DNA of 64,000 bases from NCBI RefSeq assembly GCF_016722895.1, contig NZ_JAEQNA010000006.1, positions 1 to 64,000 of the forward strand. Direction: 5' to 3'. The stretch comes from Ramlibacter aurantiacus (GTDB lineage: Bacteria; Pseudomonadota; Gammaproteobacteria; Burkholderiales; Burkholderiaceae_C). The notes beneath the pieces are model-generated. The model did no database searches and was not told where the DNA came from. It saw only the letters and a program-made list of their open reading frames with translations. Position 1 is the stretch's first letter. The number at the start of each line of letters is the position of its first letter. This document shows, piece by piece, positions 8,134-17,448 of the stretch. Position numbers and translations under genes: made by a program.

Positions 8134-8688
8134 GTGTTGAACGGCCGCTCGCACCCGAACAGGTTTTTCAGGAACTTCATCCACAAGCCACGCGCCATCG
8201 GTGCGGTGCTGCCGGCCAGTCCCAGCCTCTCCCGGGCGGTGGCGGCCGCCGCCGGCGCGGCCCTCGACGCGCTGGCGCCGGCGCAGGCGCCCTGCGGCGT
8301 GCTGGAGCTCGGCGCCGGCACCGGAGCCCTGACCGAAAACATCCGGCACATGCAGCCCGTGCTGATCGAACGCGACGCGCGCTTTTCCGATCTGCTGCGC
8401 AGCCGCTTTCCCGAACTCGAGATCCGCAACGAGTGCGCGGTGCAGGCGCTGGACAACCTGCGTCAACCGGTGGGCATCGTCAGCTCGATCCCGCTGCTGA
8501 ACAACCCCGAGGCCGCCGAACTGGTGCAGGCGCTGGAGCGCTGCTACCTGGCGGGTCTGGTGCGCTATCTGGTGCTCTACACCTATGGCGCCTTCGACCC
8601 GCTGCGGGGCACGGCGGTGAGCCGGGGCCGACGCGCCGAGGTGGTGTGGCAAAGCCTGCCGCCGGCCTCGGTGTGGGTGTACCGGTAA
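8134..8688 (+). CDS. Class I SAM-dependent methyltransferase, PmtA/rRNA-dimethylase-like
   Basis: A protein of about 184 residues with SAM motif I VLELGAGTGALTENI, an acidic loop VLIERDARFSDLLRSRFPEL, and a segment KPRAIGAVLPASPSLSRAV near the N-terminus. That opening is characteristic of bacterial phospholipid N-methyltransferases of the PmtA type and related Burkholderiales proteins. The substrate could be phosphatidylethanolamine, but an unknown small substrate is equally possible. The start is uncertain. I chose the GTG at 8134, just before the first conserved residues; an ATG at 8038 would add 32 residues of no clear homology. Confidence 0.72.
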   Translation: MLNGRSHPNRFFRNFIHKPRAIGAVLPASPSLSRAVAAAAGAALDALAPAQAPCGVLELGAGTGALTENIRHMQPVLIERDARFSDLLRSRFPELEIRNECAVQALDNLRQPVGIVSSIPLLNNPEAAELVQALERCYLAGLVRYLVLYTYGAFDPLRGTAVSRGRRAEVVWQSLPPASVWVYR

Positions 8689-8812
8689 TCGGGCCGCCGA
8701 TGCCGGCGCGAGCCGGCGCTCGCATGGGGGATTGCCCTAGGCGCCCTTGACCCACTCGCGTCGTGGGCCGACATTCCGGGGTTGAGATGACACATCAACC
8801 CACCACGCGCGA

Positions 8813-10003
8813 ATGAAGATCGTCAAGGCCGAGTGCCTGCATGCGGACGGCGGCCTGCGGGTCTGCTCCTACCTCAAGGTCTCCACGGACGAGGGCCTGG
8901 TCGGCTGGTCCGAGTACTACGACAGCTTCTCGCCGGCCCGGCTCGACCCCGTCATCCAGGACCTCGCCCGCACGGCGATCGGCATGGACCCGCGCCAGGT
9001 GGGGCGCATCAGCGAGACGCTGCTGGCGACCACGCGCCTGGCGTCCGGCGGGCTGGCGCAGCAGGCGGTGGCGGCCATCGAGAACGCCTGCCTCGACATC
9101 GCGGGCAAGGCGGCCGGGCTGCCGGTGCATGTGCTGCTGGGCGGTCCACTGCGCGACCGGGTGCCGGTGTACTGGACGCACTGCGGCAGCTATCGGGTGG
9201 CGCGCGAGTCGTTCTTCACGGGGCAGCTGGGCCTGCCGCCCATCCGCAGCATGGACGACCTGGTCGGCGTCGCGCGCGAGGCGGTGGCGCAGGGCTATCG
9301 CGCCGTCAAGACCAACCCGGTGTTCTTCGAAAACGGCAAGCCGCATTTCTTCAATGGTGGTTTCCGCGTGGCGCCGGGCTTCCTCGACCGCTCGATGACG
9401 GATCGGCAACTGGGTCAGTTGCACGAGCAGATGAGCGCCTATCGCGAGGCCGTGGGGCCGGACGTGGGCCTGATGCTCGACCTGAGCTTCAGCCAGCGCA
9501 CCGAAGGCGCGCTGCGGATCGCGCGCCGGCTCGAACCCCTGCAGCTCGCATGGCTGGAGTTCGACACGCCCGATGCCCAGGCGTTGGCGCACATCCGGCA
9601 GAACGCGCGCGTGCCCATCGCGTCGCTCGAGTCACTGCACGGCATCCACGAGTACCGCCCGTTCCTGGCGGCACAGACGGTGGACACCTGCATCATCGAT
9701 CCCATGTGGAACGGCGTCTGGCAGTCGGCCCGCATCGCCGCCTTTGCCGATGCCTTCGAGACCACGATGGCACCGCACAACCCGGTGGGCGACCTCGGCA
9801 GCCTGATGAGCGTGCACCTGTGCGCCGCCGCCGGCAACCTGCGCATGATGGAGCTGCGGGTGGACGAGGCGCCGTGGATCCGGAGCTTCCTCACCCATCC
9901 GCCGCAGGTGGTGGGCGGCGAGATGCTTGTGCCGCAGACGCCGGGCTGGGGCACCGGGATCGACGAAGACGCGCTGCGTGCGCACCCGGTGAAGCCGGCC
10001 TGA
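8813..10003 (+). CDS. Enolase-superfamily enzyme (mandelate racemase/muconate cycloisomerase-like)
   Basis: A 396-residue member of the enolase superfamily. These enzymes abstract a proton alpha to a carboxylate and stabilise the enolate with a magnesium ion. The N-terminal capping domain runs to about residue 115. The barrel shows a YRAVKTNP segment at the usual acid/base position, metal ligands in MLDLSFSQ, LAWLEFD and IASLESL, and a late APHNPVGDLGS that carries the His of the His-Asp type active site. These point to an acid-sugar dehydratase or racemase rather than a true enolase. It begins a run with a D-2-hydroxyacid dehydrogenase (12 bp later) and a Bug receptor, suggesting stepwise breakdown of an imported hydroxy acid. 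Substrate unknown. Confidence 0.88.
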   Translation: MKIVKAECLHADGGLRVCSYLKVSTDEGLVGWSEYYDSFSPARLDPVIQDLARTAIGMDPRQVGRISETLLATTRLASGGLAQQAVAAIENACLDIAGKAAGLPVHVLLGGPLRDRVPVYWTHCGSYRVARESFFTGQLGLPPIRSMDDLVGVAREAVAQGYRAVKTNPVFFENGKPHFFNGGFRVAPGFLDRSMTDRQLGQLHEQMSAYREAVGPDVGLMLDLSFSQRTEGALRIARRLEPLQLAWLEFDTPDAQALAHIRQNARVPIASLESLHGIHEYRPFLAAQTVDTCIIDPMWNGVWQSARIAAFADAFETTMAPHNPVGDLGSLMSVHLCAAAGNLRMMELRVDEAPWIRSFLTHPPQVVGGEMLVPQTPGWGTGIDEDALRAHPVKPA

Positions 10004-10015
10004 GGGAAGCACGGC

Positions 10016-10984
10016 ATGCGAATCGTCTACTGGGCCCGCGCGGCCCTCGGCCGCGAGCAGATCGTGCAGGCCTTGCAGGCCGTGCCCGGTGCGCAGCTGC
10101 AGGTCACCACCTCCCTGGAAGACACCCTGCGCGCGCTGCCCGGCGCGCAGGCCCTGGCGCTGTTCCATGGCCCGCAGAGCGAGGCGCGTCCCATCCTCGA
10201 TGCGCTGCGCGCGCCCGGCAACACCGTGCGATGGCTGCACTTCGTGTCGGCCGGCCGCGAAGGCTACGAGGAACTGGGCTGGCCGCCGGGCGTGATCGTC
10301 TCCTACGCCGGTGGCGGCGTGGCGCCCGTGGTGGCCGAGCATGCGATGGCCCTGCTGCTGGCGCTGAGCCGGCGCGTGCCCGACATGGTTTCGGTCACGC
10401 AGCGGCGCGAGTGGGACCGCAGCCTGGCCGCGCATGCACGGTCGCTCGAAGGCGGCACCATGACCGTCGTGGGCTGGGGCCACATCGGGCGCGAGCTGGC
10501 GCGCCGCGCGCGGGCCTTCGACATGCGGGTGCTCTCGATCTCGCGAGGCGCCCGCCCGGATCCCCTGGCCGACGAGGCCTTGCCGCTTTCGCGCTTGCAC
10601 GACGGTCTGGCGCGGGCCGACGTGGTGGTGCTCGCCATCGCACTCACGCCCGAGACGACGCGGCTGCTGGGCGAGGCCGAGTTCCGCGCCTGCCGGCCCG
10701 GGGCGCTGCTGGTCAACGTGGCGCGCGGCGCCGTGCTCGACCAGGAAGCCCTGTGCAGGGCGCTGCGCAGCGGCCACATCGGCGGTGCGGCGGTGGACGT
10801 GACCGACCCCGAGCCGCTGCCCGCCGACGATCCGTTCTGGACCTGCCCCAATGTGCTGATCTCGCCCCACTTCGCCGGCGCCGGCAGCCCGCGCAGCCTG
10901 GCTCGCCTGGCCGAGGGCGTGGCCGACAACCTGCGGCGGCTCATGTCGGGCCAACCCCTGGCGCACGTGGTGTCCGCCGGGTGA
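10016..10984 (+). CDS. D-2-hydroxyacid dehydrogenase (NAD-dependent)
   Basis: A 322-residue enzyme of the D-isomer 2-hydroxyacid dehydrogenase family, which interconverts 2-hydroxy and 2-oxo acids with NAD(P). The nucleotide-binding motif is VVGWGHIGRELARRA (about residues 155-170). The catalytic Arg lies in LLVNVARGAVLDQEAL, the Glu in DVTDPEPLPADDP, and the His in LISPHFAG. GAGGGAAG precedes the ATG. It follows the enolase-superfamily gene by 12 bp and precedes a Bug receptor by 26 bp, so all three are probably one transcript. Confidence 0.92.
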   Translation: MRIVYWARAALGREQIVQALQAVPGAQLQVTTSLEDTLRALPGAQALALFHGPQSEARPILDALRAPGNTVRWLHFVSAGREGYEELGWPPGVIVSYAGGGVAPVVAEHAMALLLALSRRVPDMVSVTQRREWDRSLAAHARSLEGGTMTVVGWGHIGRELARRARAFDMRVLSISRGARPDPLADEALPLSRLHDGLARADVVVLAIALTPETTRLLGEAEFRACRPGALLVNVARGAVLDQEALCRALRSGHIGGAAVDVTDPEPLPADDPFWTCPNVLISPHFAGAGSPRSLARLAEGVADNLRRLMSGQPLAHVVSAG

Positions 10985-11010
10985 CTCCGTTTTCAACCAG
11001 GAGACAAGCC

Positions 11011-11997
11011 ATGATCGATCGACGTTCGACCCTTCGCCTGCTGGCCGCGGGTACCGCGGCGCTGGCGGTTCCCGCGCTTCGCGCGCAGGGGCAGCCGCCC
11101 ATGCTCAAGCAGGTCACCGTCGTGGTGGGCTTCCCGGCCGGCGGGGCGACCGACATCGTGGCCCGCCTGGTGGCCGAGGGCATGCGGGGGCGCTACGCCG
11201 AGACGGCGATCGTGGAAAACCGTCCCGGAGGCAGCGGCCGCGTGGCGGCCCAGTACGTGAAGAACGGCCCGGCCGACGGCAGCCTCATGCTGTTCACGCC
11301 GGCCTTTCCGCTGGCGATCTTCCCGCACATCTACAAGAGCCTGCCGTATGACCCGCTGCAGGATTTCGTGCCGGTGGCCACCACCGGCAAGAGCCCCATG
11401 GGCCTGTCGGTCGGACCCGGCGTGCCGGCCAGCGTGCGCACCCTGCAGGACTTCATCGCCTGGACCAAGCAGAACCCCGACCGAGCGACATTCGGCGCGC
11501 CGCTGGGCGGCGGCCAGCACTTCGCGGGCGTGATGCTCGCCGAGCGCGCGGGCATTCCGCTGCGCATGGTGCCGTACAAGGGTGGGGCGCCGTCGGTCAC
11601 CGACGTGCTGGGCGGGCACATCGCCTCGGTCATCACGCCACTGGCGGAAGTGCTGCCGCATGTGCGCGACGGCAAGCTGCGCCTGCTGGCCACCACCAGC
11701 GCCACGCGCACGCGTTTCACGCCCGAGGTGCCGACCCTGCGCGAAGCGGGTTTCGACGTGGTGTTCCAGGACTGGTCGGGGCTGGTGGCACCCGCGCGCA
11801 CGCCGCGCGAACTGGTGGCCCGTGCGAACGCCGTGGTGGCCGAGACGCTGCGCTCCGCGCCGGTGGCCGCGACGCTGGAGAAGACCGGCGTGGACGTCGA
11901 CCTGAATTCGCCGCAGGATTTCGCGAACATCTACCGCGCGGCCTGGGAGCGTTACCGCGACGTGGTGAAGAAGACGGGGTTCACCGCTGACGAGTGA
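11011..11997 (+). CDS. Bug/TctC-family periplasmic solute receptor
   Basis: A 328-residue Bug receptor. The export signal is MIDRRSTLRLLAAGTAALAV with cleavage near LRAQ. Landmarks are VVVGFPAGGATDIVARLVAE, IVENRPGGSGRVAAQYV, LPYDPLQDFVPVATT and MVPYKGGAPSVTDVLGGHI. An AGGAGA site lies nine bases before the ATG. The frame is open for 726 codons upstream, but this only reflects GC-rich sequence across the dehydrogenase. Located right after the enolase-superfamily and dehydrogenase genes, it likely delivers their substrate. Confidence 0.93.
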   Translation: MIDRRSTLRLLAAGTAALAVPALRAQGQPPMLKQVTVVVGFPAGGATDIVARLVAEGMRGRYAETAIVENRPGGSGRVAAQYVKNGPADGSLMLFTPAFPLAIFPHIYKSLPYDPLQDFVPVATTGKSPMGLSVGPGVPASVRTLQDFIAWTKQNPDRATFGAPLGGGQHFAGVMLAERAGIPLRMVPYKGGAPSVTDVLGGHIASVITPLAEVLPHVRDGKLRLLATTSATRTRFTPEVPTLREAGFDVVFQDWSGLVAPARTPRELVARANAVVAETLRSAPVAATLEKTGVDVDLNSPQDFANIYRAAWERYRDVVKKTGFTADE

Positions 11998-12121
11998 AAC
12001 GGGCGAGGAGGGCTGGCGGACGCTGGTGAAGAATCGGCGACGAGCCGGCAGGCTTCTTGCTGGTGGAGACATCGGGCCGCCTCCTGGCGGCCTTCGAACA
12101 AGCTACGAAAGGAAAGTCATC

Positions 12122-13096
12122 ATGTTGAACCGCCGTCACGCCACGCTGGGCCTGCTCGCCACGCTCGGATTGCGCCCCGCCTTCGCGCAGTCGTCCTTCC
12201 CTGGTGGACGCCCCATCCGCATCATCGTGCCCTTCGCTGCCGGCGGCTCCTCCGACGTGATGGCCCGCGGCCTGGGCAAGCAGCTGTCCGACCAGATGGG
12301 CGTGCCCTTCGTCATCGAGAACCGGCCGGGCGCCGGCGGCGGCGTCGCGATGGAGCAGGTGGCGCGCGCGCCGGCCGATGGACACACGCTGCTGTACGGC
12401 ACCATCGGAACCAACGCCGTCGCCCCGGTGCTGTTCAAGAACCTGCCGGTGGATCCGGCCAAGGACCTCGCGCCGGTGTCGCTGGCGGCGCTCAACCCCA
12501 GCGTGCTGGTGGTGCACAGCAGCTTGCCGGTCAACTCGCTGCGTGACCTGATCGCCTATGCCAAGGCCAACCCGGGCAAGCTCAATTACGCCTCGGCGGG
12601 CAACGGCAGCATTTCGCACCTGGCCACCGAACTGCTCAAGTCCAGCGCCGGCATCGACATGGTGCATGTTCCCTACAAGGGCGGCGGCGCCGCCTCGGCC
12701 GACCTGCTGGCGGGCAACGTCTCGCTGATGATCGAGACGATCACGAACGCCATGACGCTGGTGAAGACCGGCAAGGTGCGCGCCATCGCCAACTCGGGCA
12801 GCAAGCGCTCGCCCAGCGCGCCCGACCTGCCCACCTTTGCCGAAGCCGGCCTGCCGAGCTTCGTGGTGGACAGCTGGACCGGCATCTTCACGGCCAGTGG
12901 CACGCCGACCCCGGTCATCGAGCGCCTGAGCTCGGAAATCGCCAAGGCCTCGCGCGAACCCGCGTACCGGCAGTCCATGTCCAATATCGGCGTGGAGGCG
13001 GCCAGCTCGTCGCCCAGCGAGTTCGCCAACTTCGTGCGCGCGGAGCAGGCCAAGTGGGGCAAGGTGGTGCAGGCCACCGGCACCCGCATCGAGTAA
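12122..13096 (+). CDS. Bug/TctC-family periplasmic solute receptor
   Basis: A second Bug receptor of 324 residues, 124 bp downstream of the first. The signal MLNRRHATLGLLATLGLRPA ends at FAQ. The core shows IIVPFAAGGSSDVMARGLGK, VIENRPGAGGGVAMEQVARA, LPVDPAKDLAPVSLAA and MVHVPYKGGGAASADLLAG. A GAAAGGAAAG site precedes the ATG; an upstream start at 12026 would add 32 non-signal residues. The two neighbours are not close copies, so they may bind different acids or one may have been recruited separately. It converges with a LysR gene. Confidence 0.93.
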   Translation: MLNRRHATLGLLATLGLRPAFAQSSFPGGRPIRIIVPFAAGGSSDVMARGLGKQLSDQMGVPFVIENRPGAGGGVAMEQVARAPADGHTLLYGTIGTNAVAPVLFKNLPVDPAKDLAPVSLAALNPSVLVVHSSLPVNSLRDLIAYAKANPGKLNYASAGNGSISHLATELLKSSAGIDMVHVPYKGGGAASADLLAGNVSLMIETITNAMTLVKTGKVRAIANSGSKRSPSAPDLPTFAEAGLPSFVVDSWTGIFTASGTPTPVIERLSSEIAKASREPAYRQSMSNIGVEAASSSPSEFANFVRAEQAKWGKVVQATGTRIE

Positions 13097-13124
13097 GCGA
13101 ACGCGGCGGGCTTCGTGCCCGCAA

Positions 13125-14036
13125 TCAGGCCGCGGCGCGTTCTGCCTTGGCCCGCAACAGCTCGCGCAGCAGCGCCTCGGTGCCGCTGGCCAGCACGGTG
13201 GCCGGGCGGCGGCTGGCCGACACCAGGGCCAGCTTGCCACGCAGCCGGGGGCGGCTCAGGCGACGCGCCACCAGCTGCGCGTCGGGCAGCCCGGCCCACA
13301 GCACCGATTCCGGCACCACCGCATGGCCGCAGCCGGCCAGCACCAGGTCGGGGATCGAGGCCAGCGCCTCGACCTCCAGATGGAAGTCGAGTCCGATGCC
13401 CTGGCGAGTGGCCTCGACCTCGATCTGCGACCGGATGGGATGCGGGTTCGCCGGCGCGATCAGCCGCAGGCCGGACAGCTCGGCCAGGGTGGCGGTGCCG
13501 GGCCGGGCGAAGTCGCCGTCTCTCGACCGGCTCAGCAGGCACACCGATTCCTCCGCCAGCGCCTCGATGTGCAGCAGGTTCGACGCCGCCGGGTTGTGCA
13601 TCACCGCCACGTCGACCCGCCCGATCAGCAACTGCTCCTGCAGCGCGGTGGACAGGCCTTCGGTGATGGCGATGCGGGCTCGGGGATAGCGCTGCTGGAA
13701 GCCCTGCACCAATGGCACCGACAGGGCCCGCGCCACCGACGGCGGCATGCCGACGACGACCCGGCCGATGATCTCGCTGTCGGTGCCGTCCAGGGCGGCG
13801 CGCGCGCTCTCCAGCTGGCTGAGGGCGCCCTGGGCATACGACAGGAAGCGTGCACCGGCGTCGGTCAGCACCACGCCACGGCCGTTGCGGTGGAAGAGGT
13901 TGCGGCGCAACTCGACCTCCAGTGCGCGGATATGCCGGCTGAGCGCGGGCTGGCCCATGCGCAGGGCCGTGGCGGCATGGCTCAGGCTGCCATGGCGCGC
14001 CACCTGCACGAAGTACTGGAGCTGCTTGAGGTTCAT
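13125..14036 (-). CDS. LysR-family transcriptional regulator (Nac/CynR-like)
   Basis: A 303-residue LysR-type regulator. The N-terminal helix-turn-helix is MNLKQLQYFVQVARHGSLSH and MGQPALSRHIRALEVELRRN; the NxKQLxYF opening is typical of the Nac/CbbR-like subgroup. The C-terminal effector domain follows from about residue 90. The start at 14036 fits the family; extension to 14159 adds unrelated residues. It is divergent from the TauD-type dioxygenase (125-bp gap) and probably controls that gene and the flavin monooxygenase beyond it. Confidence 0.92.
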   Translation of the reverse strand: MNLKQLQYFVQVARHGSLSHAATALRMGQPALSRHIRALEVELRRNLFHRNGRGVVLTDAGARFLSYAQGALSQLESARAALDGTDSEIIGRVVVGMPPSVARALSVPLVQGFQQRYPRARIAITEGLSTALQEQLLIGRVDVAVMHNPAASNLLHIEALAEESVCLLSRSRDGDFARPGTATLAELSGLRLIAPANPHPIRSQIEVEATRQGIGLDFHLEVEALASIPDLVLAGCGHAVVPESVLWAGLPDAQLVARRLSRPRLRGKLALVSASRRPATVLASGTEALLRELLRAKAERAAA

Positions 14037-14161
14037 GTCGTCGCTCGGATATGCCGAAAACAAGATACCAGCATTCGGACCTGGGATGCGCCGCGAGACC
14101 GTGGCCGGCCTAGACTGCGGTGATCGCTGCCATTGCAAGGCAGCCTCAACCAGGAGCACGC

Positions 14162-15031
14162 ATGTTCACAGCCACCATCGGCGCGCCGATCTCGGCCGAC
14201 TCGTCCGCAGCTTATCGCCGCAGCTACGAGACCATCACCGTCACGCCGTCGTCGCCGCACATCGGCGCCGAAATCGGTGGCGTCGACCTGACCCAACCCC
14301 TGCCGGCCGAGCAGGTGGCCGAGATCAAGGCCGCGTTCACGCAGTTCCAGGTGATCTTCTTGCGCGACCAGCGCATCAGCTTCGAGGACCAGATCCGCTT
14401 CGCCAGCTTGTTCGGCCCTTTGGGCAAGCATGTAGGCAAGAACACCATCAGCAAGCCCACCGAGAACGAACTGGTGCGCCGCTTCCATTACGACGAGACC
14501 TCGGATCGGGTCTCGGGCGAGAACTGGCACAGCGACCAGTCCTGCGCGCCCATGCCTCCGCTGGGCAGCATGCTGTACCTGCACACGATCCCGCCCGATG
14601 GCGGTGGCGACACGATGTTCGCGAGCACCTATGCCGCCTACGACGCGCTGTCGGACAAGATGAAGCAGTTCCTGTCGGGCCTCACCGCCACGCACGACGG
14701 CGCGCGCGTGTTCGGCCCCGGCACGCCCAAGTCGTCGCACCCGGTGATCGTCCGGCATCCGGAGAGCGGCCGGCGCGGCATCTATGTCAGCTGGGACTTC
14801 ACCAGCCACATCGACGGCCTGCCCAAGGCAGAGAGTGACGCGATCCTGGCTTTCCTTTATCGGCATATCGGCCGTGACGAATGGTCGTGCCGCTTCCGCT
14901 GGCAGCCGCATTCGATCGCGTTCTGGGACAACCGCTGCGCCCAGCACAAGGCGATCTGGGACTACTGGCCCAACGTGCGCTCGGGCTTCCGCGTGCAGAT
15001 CGAAGGCACGCAGGCGCCGATCGCGGGGTAG
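14162..15031 (+). CDS. TauD/TfdA-family Fe(II)/2-oxoglutarate dioxygenase
   Basis: A 289-residue oxygenase that would hydroxylate a substrate using Fe(II), O2 and 2-oxoglutarate. The HxD half of the iron site is in ENWHSDQSCAPMPPLGSMLY, and the distal His is in DNRCAQHKAIWDYWPN, followed by an Arg-containing GFRVQIEG that binds 2-oxoglutarate. The N-terminal IGAEIGGVDLTQPL is the usual TauD opening. The chosen ATG follows CCAGGAGC. Related enzymes attack taurine, 2,4-D or alkyl sulfates. Neighbours (flavin monooxygenase and Bug receptor) favour an aromatic or ether-linked substrate, but nothing fixes it. Confidence 0.9.
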   Translation: MFTATIGAPISADSSAAYRRSYETITVTPSSPHIGAEIGGVDLTQPLPAEQVAEIKAAFTQFQVIFLRDQRISFEDQIRFASLFGPLGKHVGKNTISKPTENELVRRFHYDETSDRVSGENWHSDQSCAPMPPLGSMLYLHTIPPDGGGDTMFASTYAAYDALSDKMKQFLSGLTATHDGARVFGPGTPKSSHPVIVRHPESGRRGIYVSWDFTSHIDGLPKAESDAILAFLYRHIGRDEWSCRFRWQPHSIAFWDNRCAQHKAIWDYWPNVRSGFRVQIEGTQAPIAG

Positions 15032-15238
15032 GGACGCCACTTCGGGCGGCCCGGCAGCGCCGTCCGCCGCGGGATTGATCGGTTCTCCTTGTTGCTCCAT
15101 CCAAATATTGAGCTTCCCAAGGCCTGGCGGCTTCGCTCAAATGGCCCGCGTTGAACAGGCGCCCTGGCGGTAGGGTTCACGCCGGTGCTGTGCCAAAGCC
15201 GCGCGGCCGAGGTGGCGCCTAGAACGGAGGCACAAGGA

Positions 15239-16435
15239 ATGAACAGCAGCAACCCGACCCCAGCCCGACGCTCCCTGCGCGTCGCGATCGCAGGAGCCGG
15301 CATCGGCGGACTGACCGCCGCCGCAGCGCTTCGACAGCGAGGTTTCGAGGTGGTGATCTACGAACGCGCCCGCCAGCTCGGCGAGGTCGGCGCCGGCCTG
15401 CAGATCGCCCCCAATGCCGTGAAGGTGATCCGCGCGCTCGGGCTCGAGGACCGTTTCATGAAGCTGGCCGCCGAGCCGCTGGTGCGCCTGTCGCTGAAGT
15501 GGGACGACGGCACGGTGCTCGCCCGCGAACGCTTCAAGGGCCCGATGCAGGAAGTCTTCGGCGCGCGCTATTACATGGCCCACCGAGCTGACCTTCACGC
15601 CCTGCTGCTGTCGCTGGTGCCGGAGTCGTCGATCCACACCGGCGCCGAGTGCGTGGGCGCGGAGACGACGAAGGGCGGGGCGGTGATGCGCTTCGCCGAC
15701 GGCAGCGAAGCCGAGGCGGACCTGGTGCTCGGCGCCGATGGCATTCACTCGGCCGTTCGCAAGGGCCTCTTCGGGGCGGGCGAGGCCCGCTTCACCAACC
15801 AGATCTGCTGGCGCTTGATCTTGAAGATGGACGAGCTTCGGGATGCGGCGCCCAAGCTGCCCGTGCCGCTCGACGGCAGCGAGTACACCGGCTGGCTCGG
15901 CCCGACAGGGCACGTGCTGTTCTACCCCCTGCGAGGTGGCGAGCTGCTCAACATCTTCGCGGGAAGGGTCTCGACCCAGTGGGCCGACGAGACGTGGACG
16001 GTGCCGAGCAGCAAGCAGGAAATGCTCGACGCCTACGCCGGCTGGCACCCTGGCATGCTGGACGTGATGTCGCGCGCGAAGGAGGCCTTCAAGTGGGGCA
16101 TCTACGACCGCGACCCGCTCGCCAACTGGGTGATCGGGCGCGTCGGGCTGCTGGGCGATGCGGCGCATCCCATGATGCCCACGCTGGCGCAGGGTGCGGC
16201 CATTTCCATCGAGGATGGCTACGCGGTCGCGCGTCACGTCGACCAATGCAGCAGCGACCCCGCGGCCGCGCTGGCCGCCTATGAGCGTGAGCGCCAGCCG
16301 CGCGCCAGCAAGGTGCAGTTGCAGGCCCGGCAGCAGTTCCTGAACAACCAGCTCGTGCCGCCACCCCCGCCACTCCCCGTGGACTGGATCTTCGGCCACG
16401 ATGTGGTGGCGGGACCCGTGCGCGAGGCGGCCTGA
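15239..16435 (+). CDS. FAD-dependent aromatic monooxygenase (salicylate/3-hydroxybenzoate hydroxylase-like)
   Basis: A 398-residue group A flavoprotein monooxygenase. It has the dinucleotide motif VAIAGAGIGGLTAAAALRQR, the DG motif LGADGIHSAVRKG and the GD motif GLLGDAAHPMMPTLAQGAAI. Together these define single-component hydroxylases that use NAD(P)H and O2 on phenolic acids, as in salicylate 1-hydroxylase, 3-hydroxybenzoate 6-hydroxylase and 6-hydroxynicotinate monooxygenase. The ATG at 15239 follows GGAGG with an eight-base gap. A Bug receptor starts 38 bp downstream. Exact substrate is not determinable by eye. Confidence 0.9.
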   Translation: MNSSNPTPARRSLRVAIAGAGIGGLTAAAALRQRGFEVVIYERARQLGEVGAGLQIAPNAVKVIRALGLEDRFMKLAAEPLVRLSLKWDDGTVLARERFKGPMQEVFGARYYMAHRADLHALLLSLVPESSIHTGAECVGAETTKGGAVMRFADGSEAEADLVLGADGIHSAVRKGLFGAGEARFTNQICWRLILKMDELRDAAPKLPVPLDGSEYTGWLGPTGHVLFYPLRGGELLNIFAGRVSTQWADETWTVPSSKQEMLDAYAGWHPGMLDVMSRAKEAFKWGIYDRDPLANWVIGRVGLLGDAAHPMMPTLAQGAAISIEDGYAVARHVDQCSSDPAAALAAYERERQPRASKVQLQARQQFLNNQLVPPPPPLPVDWIFGHDVVAGPVREAA

Positions 16436-16473
16436 GAGTCAAGTAGCCCGTGAAATCACCAGGAGACAACGCC

Positions 16474-17448
16474 ATGAATCTCGCCCGTACCTGTGCACTC
16501 GCCGCCGGCCTCTCGTTGGCCGTGCTCGGCGTGTCGCACGCGCAGACCAGCTTCCCGACCAAGCCGGTGCGGCTCGTCGTGCCGTATCCGGCCGGCGGGG
16601 CGCTCGATGGCTCGGCGCGCATCGTCGCTGCAGAGATGGCGAAGACGCTGGGGCAGCCGGTCATCGTCGACAACCGACCGGGTGGCGCCGGCACCATGGG
16701 CGCCGACCATGTGGCCAAGGCACAGCCCGACGGCTACACGCTGTGCTGGTGTCCGACGGGTCCGCTCACCATCACGCCACAGTCCGATCCGAAGGTGCCG
16801 TACCAGCCCCTGCGGGACCTGATGCCCGTGAGCCATGCGATCAACATGGACAACGTGATCATGGCGCGCAAGAACTTCCCGGCGAACTCACTCGCGGAGC
16901 TGCTGGCGCTTGGGAAGAAGAACTCGAGTGCCATCACCTACGGCACGCCGGGCGCCGGGGGTACGCACCACCTCGGCGCCGAATGGCTGCGCGCGGAGAC
17001 CGGCATCAACATCGTTCACGTGCCGTACAAAGGTGAGAACCCGGCGGTCGCCGATTTGCTGGGTGGGCACATCGATCTCGTGATGGGCTCCGCGGCGCTG
17101 GCCGCGCCCCTGCTGCAAGAGGGAAAGATCAAGGTCCTGGGCAACCTCGGTGCGCAGCGTTCCAAGTTGCTGCCGCAGATCCCGACGGTGGCCGAGTCGG
17201 GTTTCCCGAATTACGGCTGGACCAATTTCATCGGCATCAATGCCCCCGCGGGCACGCCGGCCCCGGTGATCGATGCGCTGTCGAGTGCCGCGGCCAAGGC
17301 GGTGCGCGAGCCGGCGGTGCAGGAGAAATTCGTCGCCCTCGGCTTCCAGGGCGTGGGGAGCACGCCAGCTCAGTATGCGGAGTTCCTGCGCAAGGAGACC
17401 GCCACCTGGGGCCGCCTGCTCAAGACGACCAACCTCACGCGTGACTGA
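16474..17448 (+). CDS. Bug/TctC-family periplasmic solute receptor
   Basis: A 324-residue Bug receptor with signal MNLARTCALAAGLSLAVLGV cleaved at SHAQ. Landmarks are LVVPYPAGGALDGSARIVAA, IVDNRPGGAGTMGADHVAKA and VHVPYKGENPAVADLLGGHI. AGGAGA precedes the ATG. It is the fourth Bug gene in 14 kb and belongs with the monooxygenase gene 38 bp upstream, so the bound solute is probably an aromatic acid. Its last 14 bases overlap the end of a small convergent gene. Confidence 0.92.
   Translation: MNLARTCALAAGLSLAVLGVSHAQTSFPTKPVRLVVPYPAGGALDGSARIVAAEMAKTLGQPVIVDNRPGGAGTMGADHVAKAQPDGYTLCWCPTGPLTITPQSDPKVPYQPLRDLMPVSHAINMDNVIMARKNFPANSLAELLALGKKNSSAITYGTPGAGGTHHLGAEWLRAETGINIVHVPYKGENPAVADLLGGHIDLVMGSAALAAPLLQEGKIKVLGNLGAQRSKLLPQIPTVAESGFPNYGWTNFIGINAPAGTPAPVIDALSSAAAKAVREPAVQEKFVALGFQGVGSTPAQYAEFLRKETATWGRLLKTTNLTRD

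Noticed and set aside
8833..11010. A frame continuing upstream of the Bug receptor through the enolase-superfamily and dehydrogenase genes
   Set aside because: The upstream part is out of frame with two recognised enzymes and is Arg/Ala/Gly-rich. The receptor has its own ribosome site and signal peptide at 11011.
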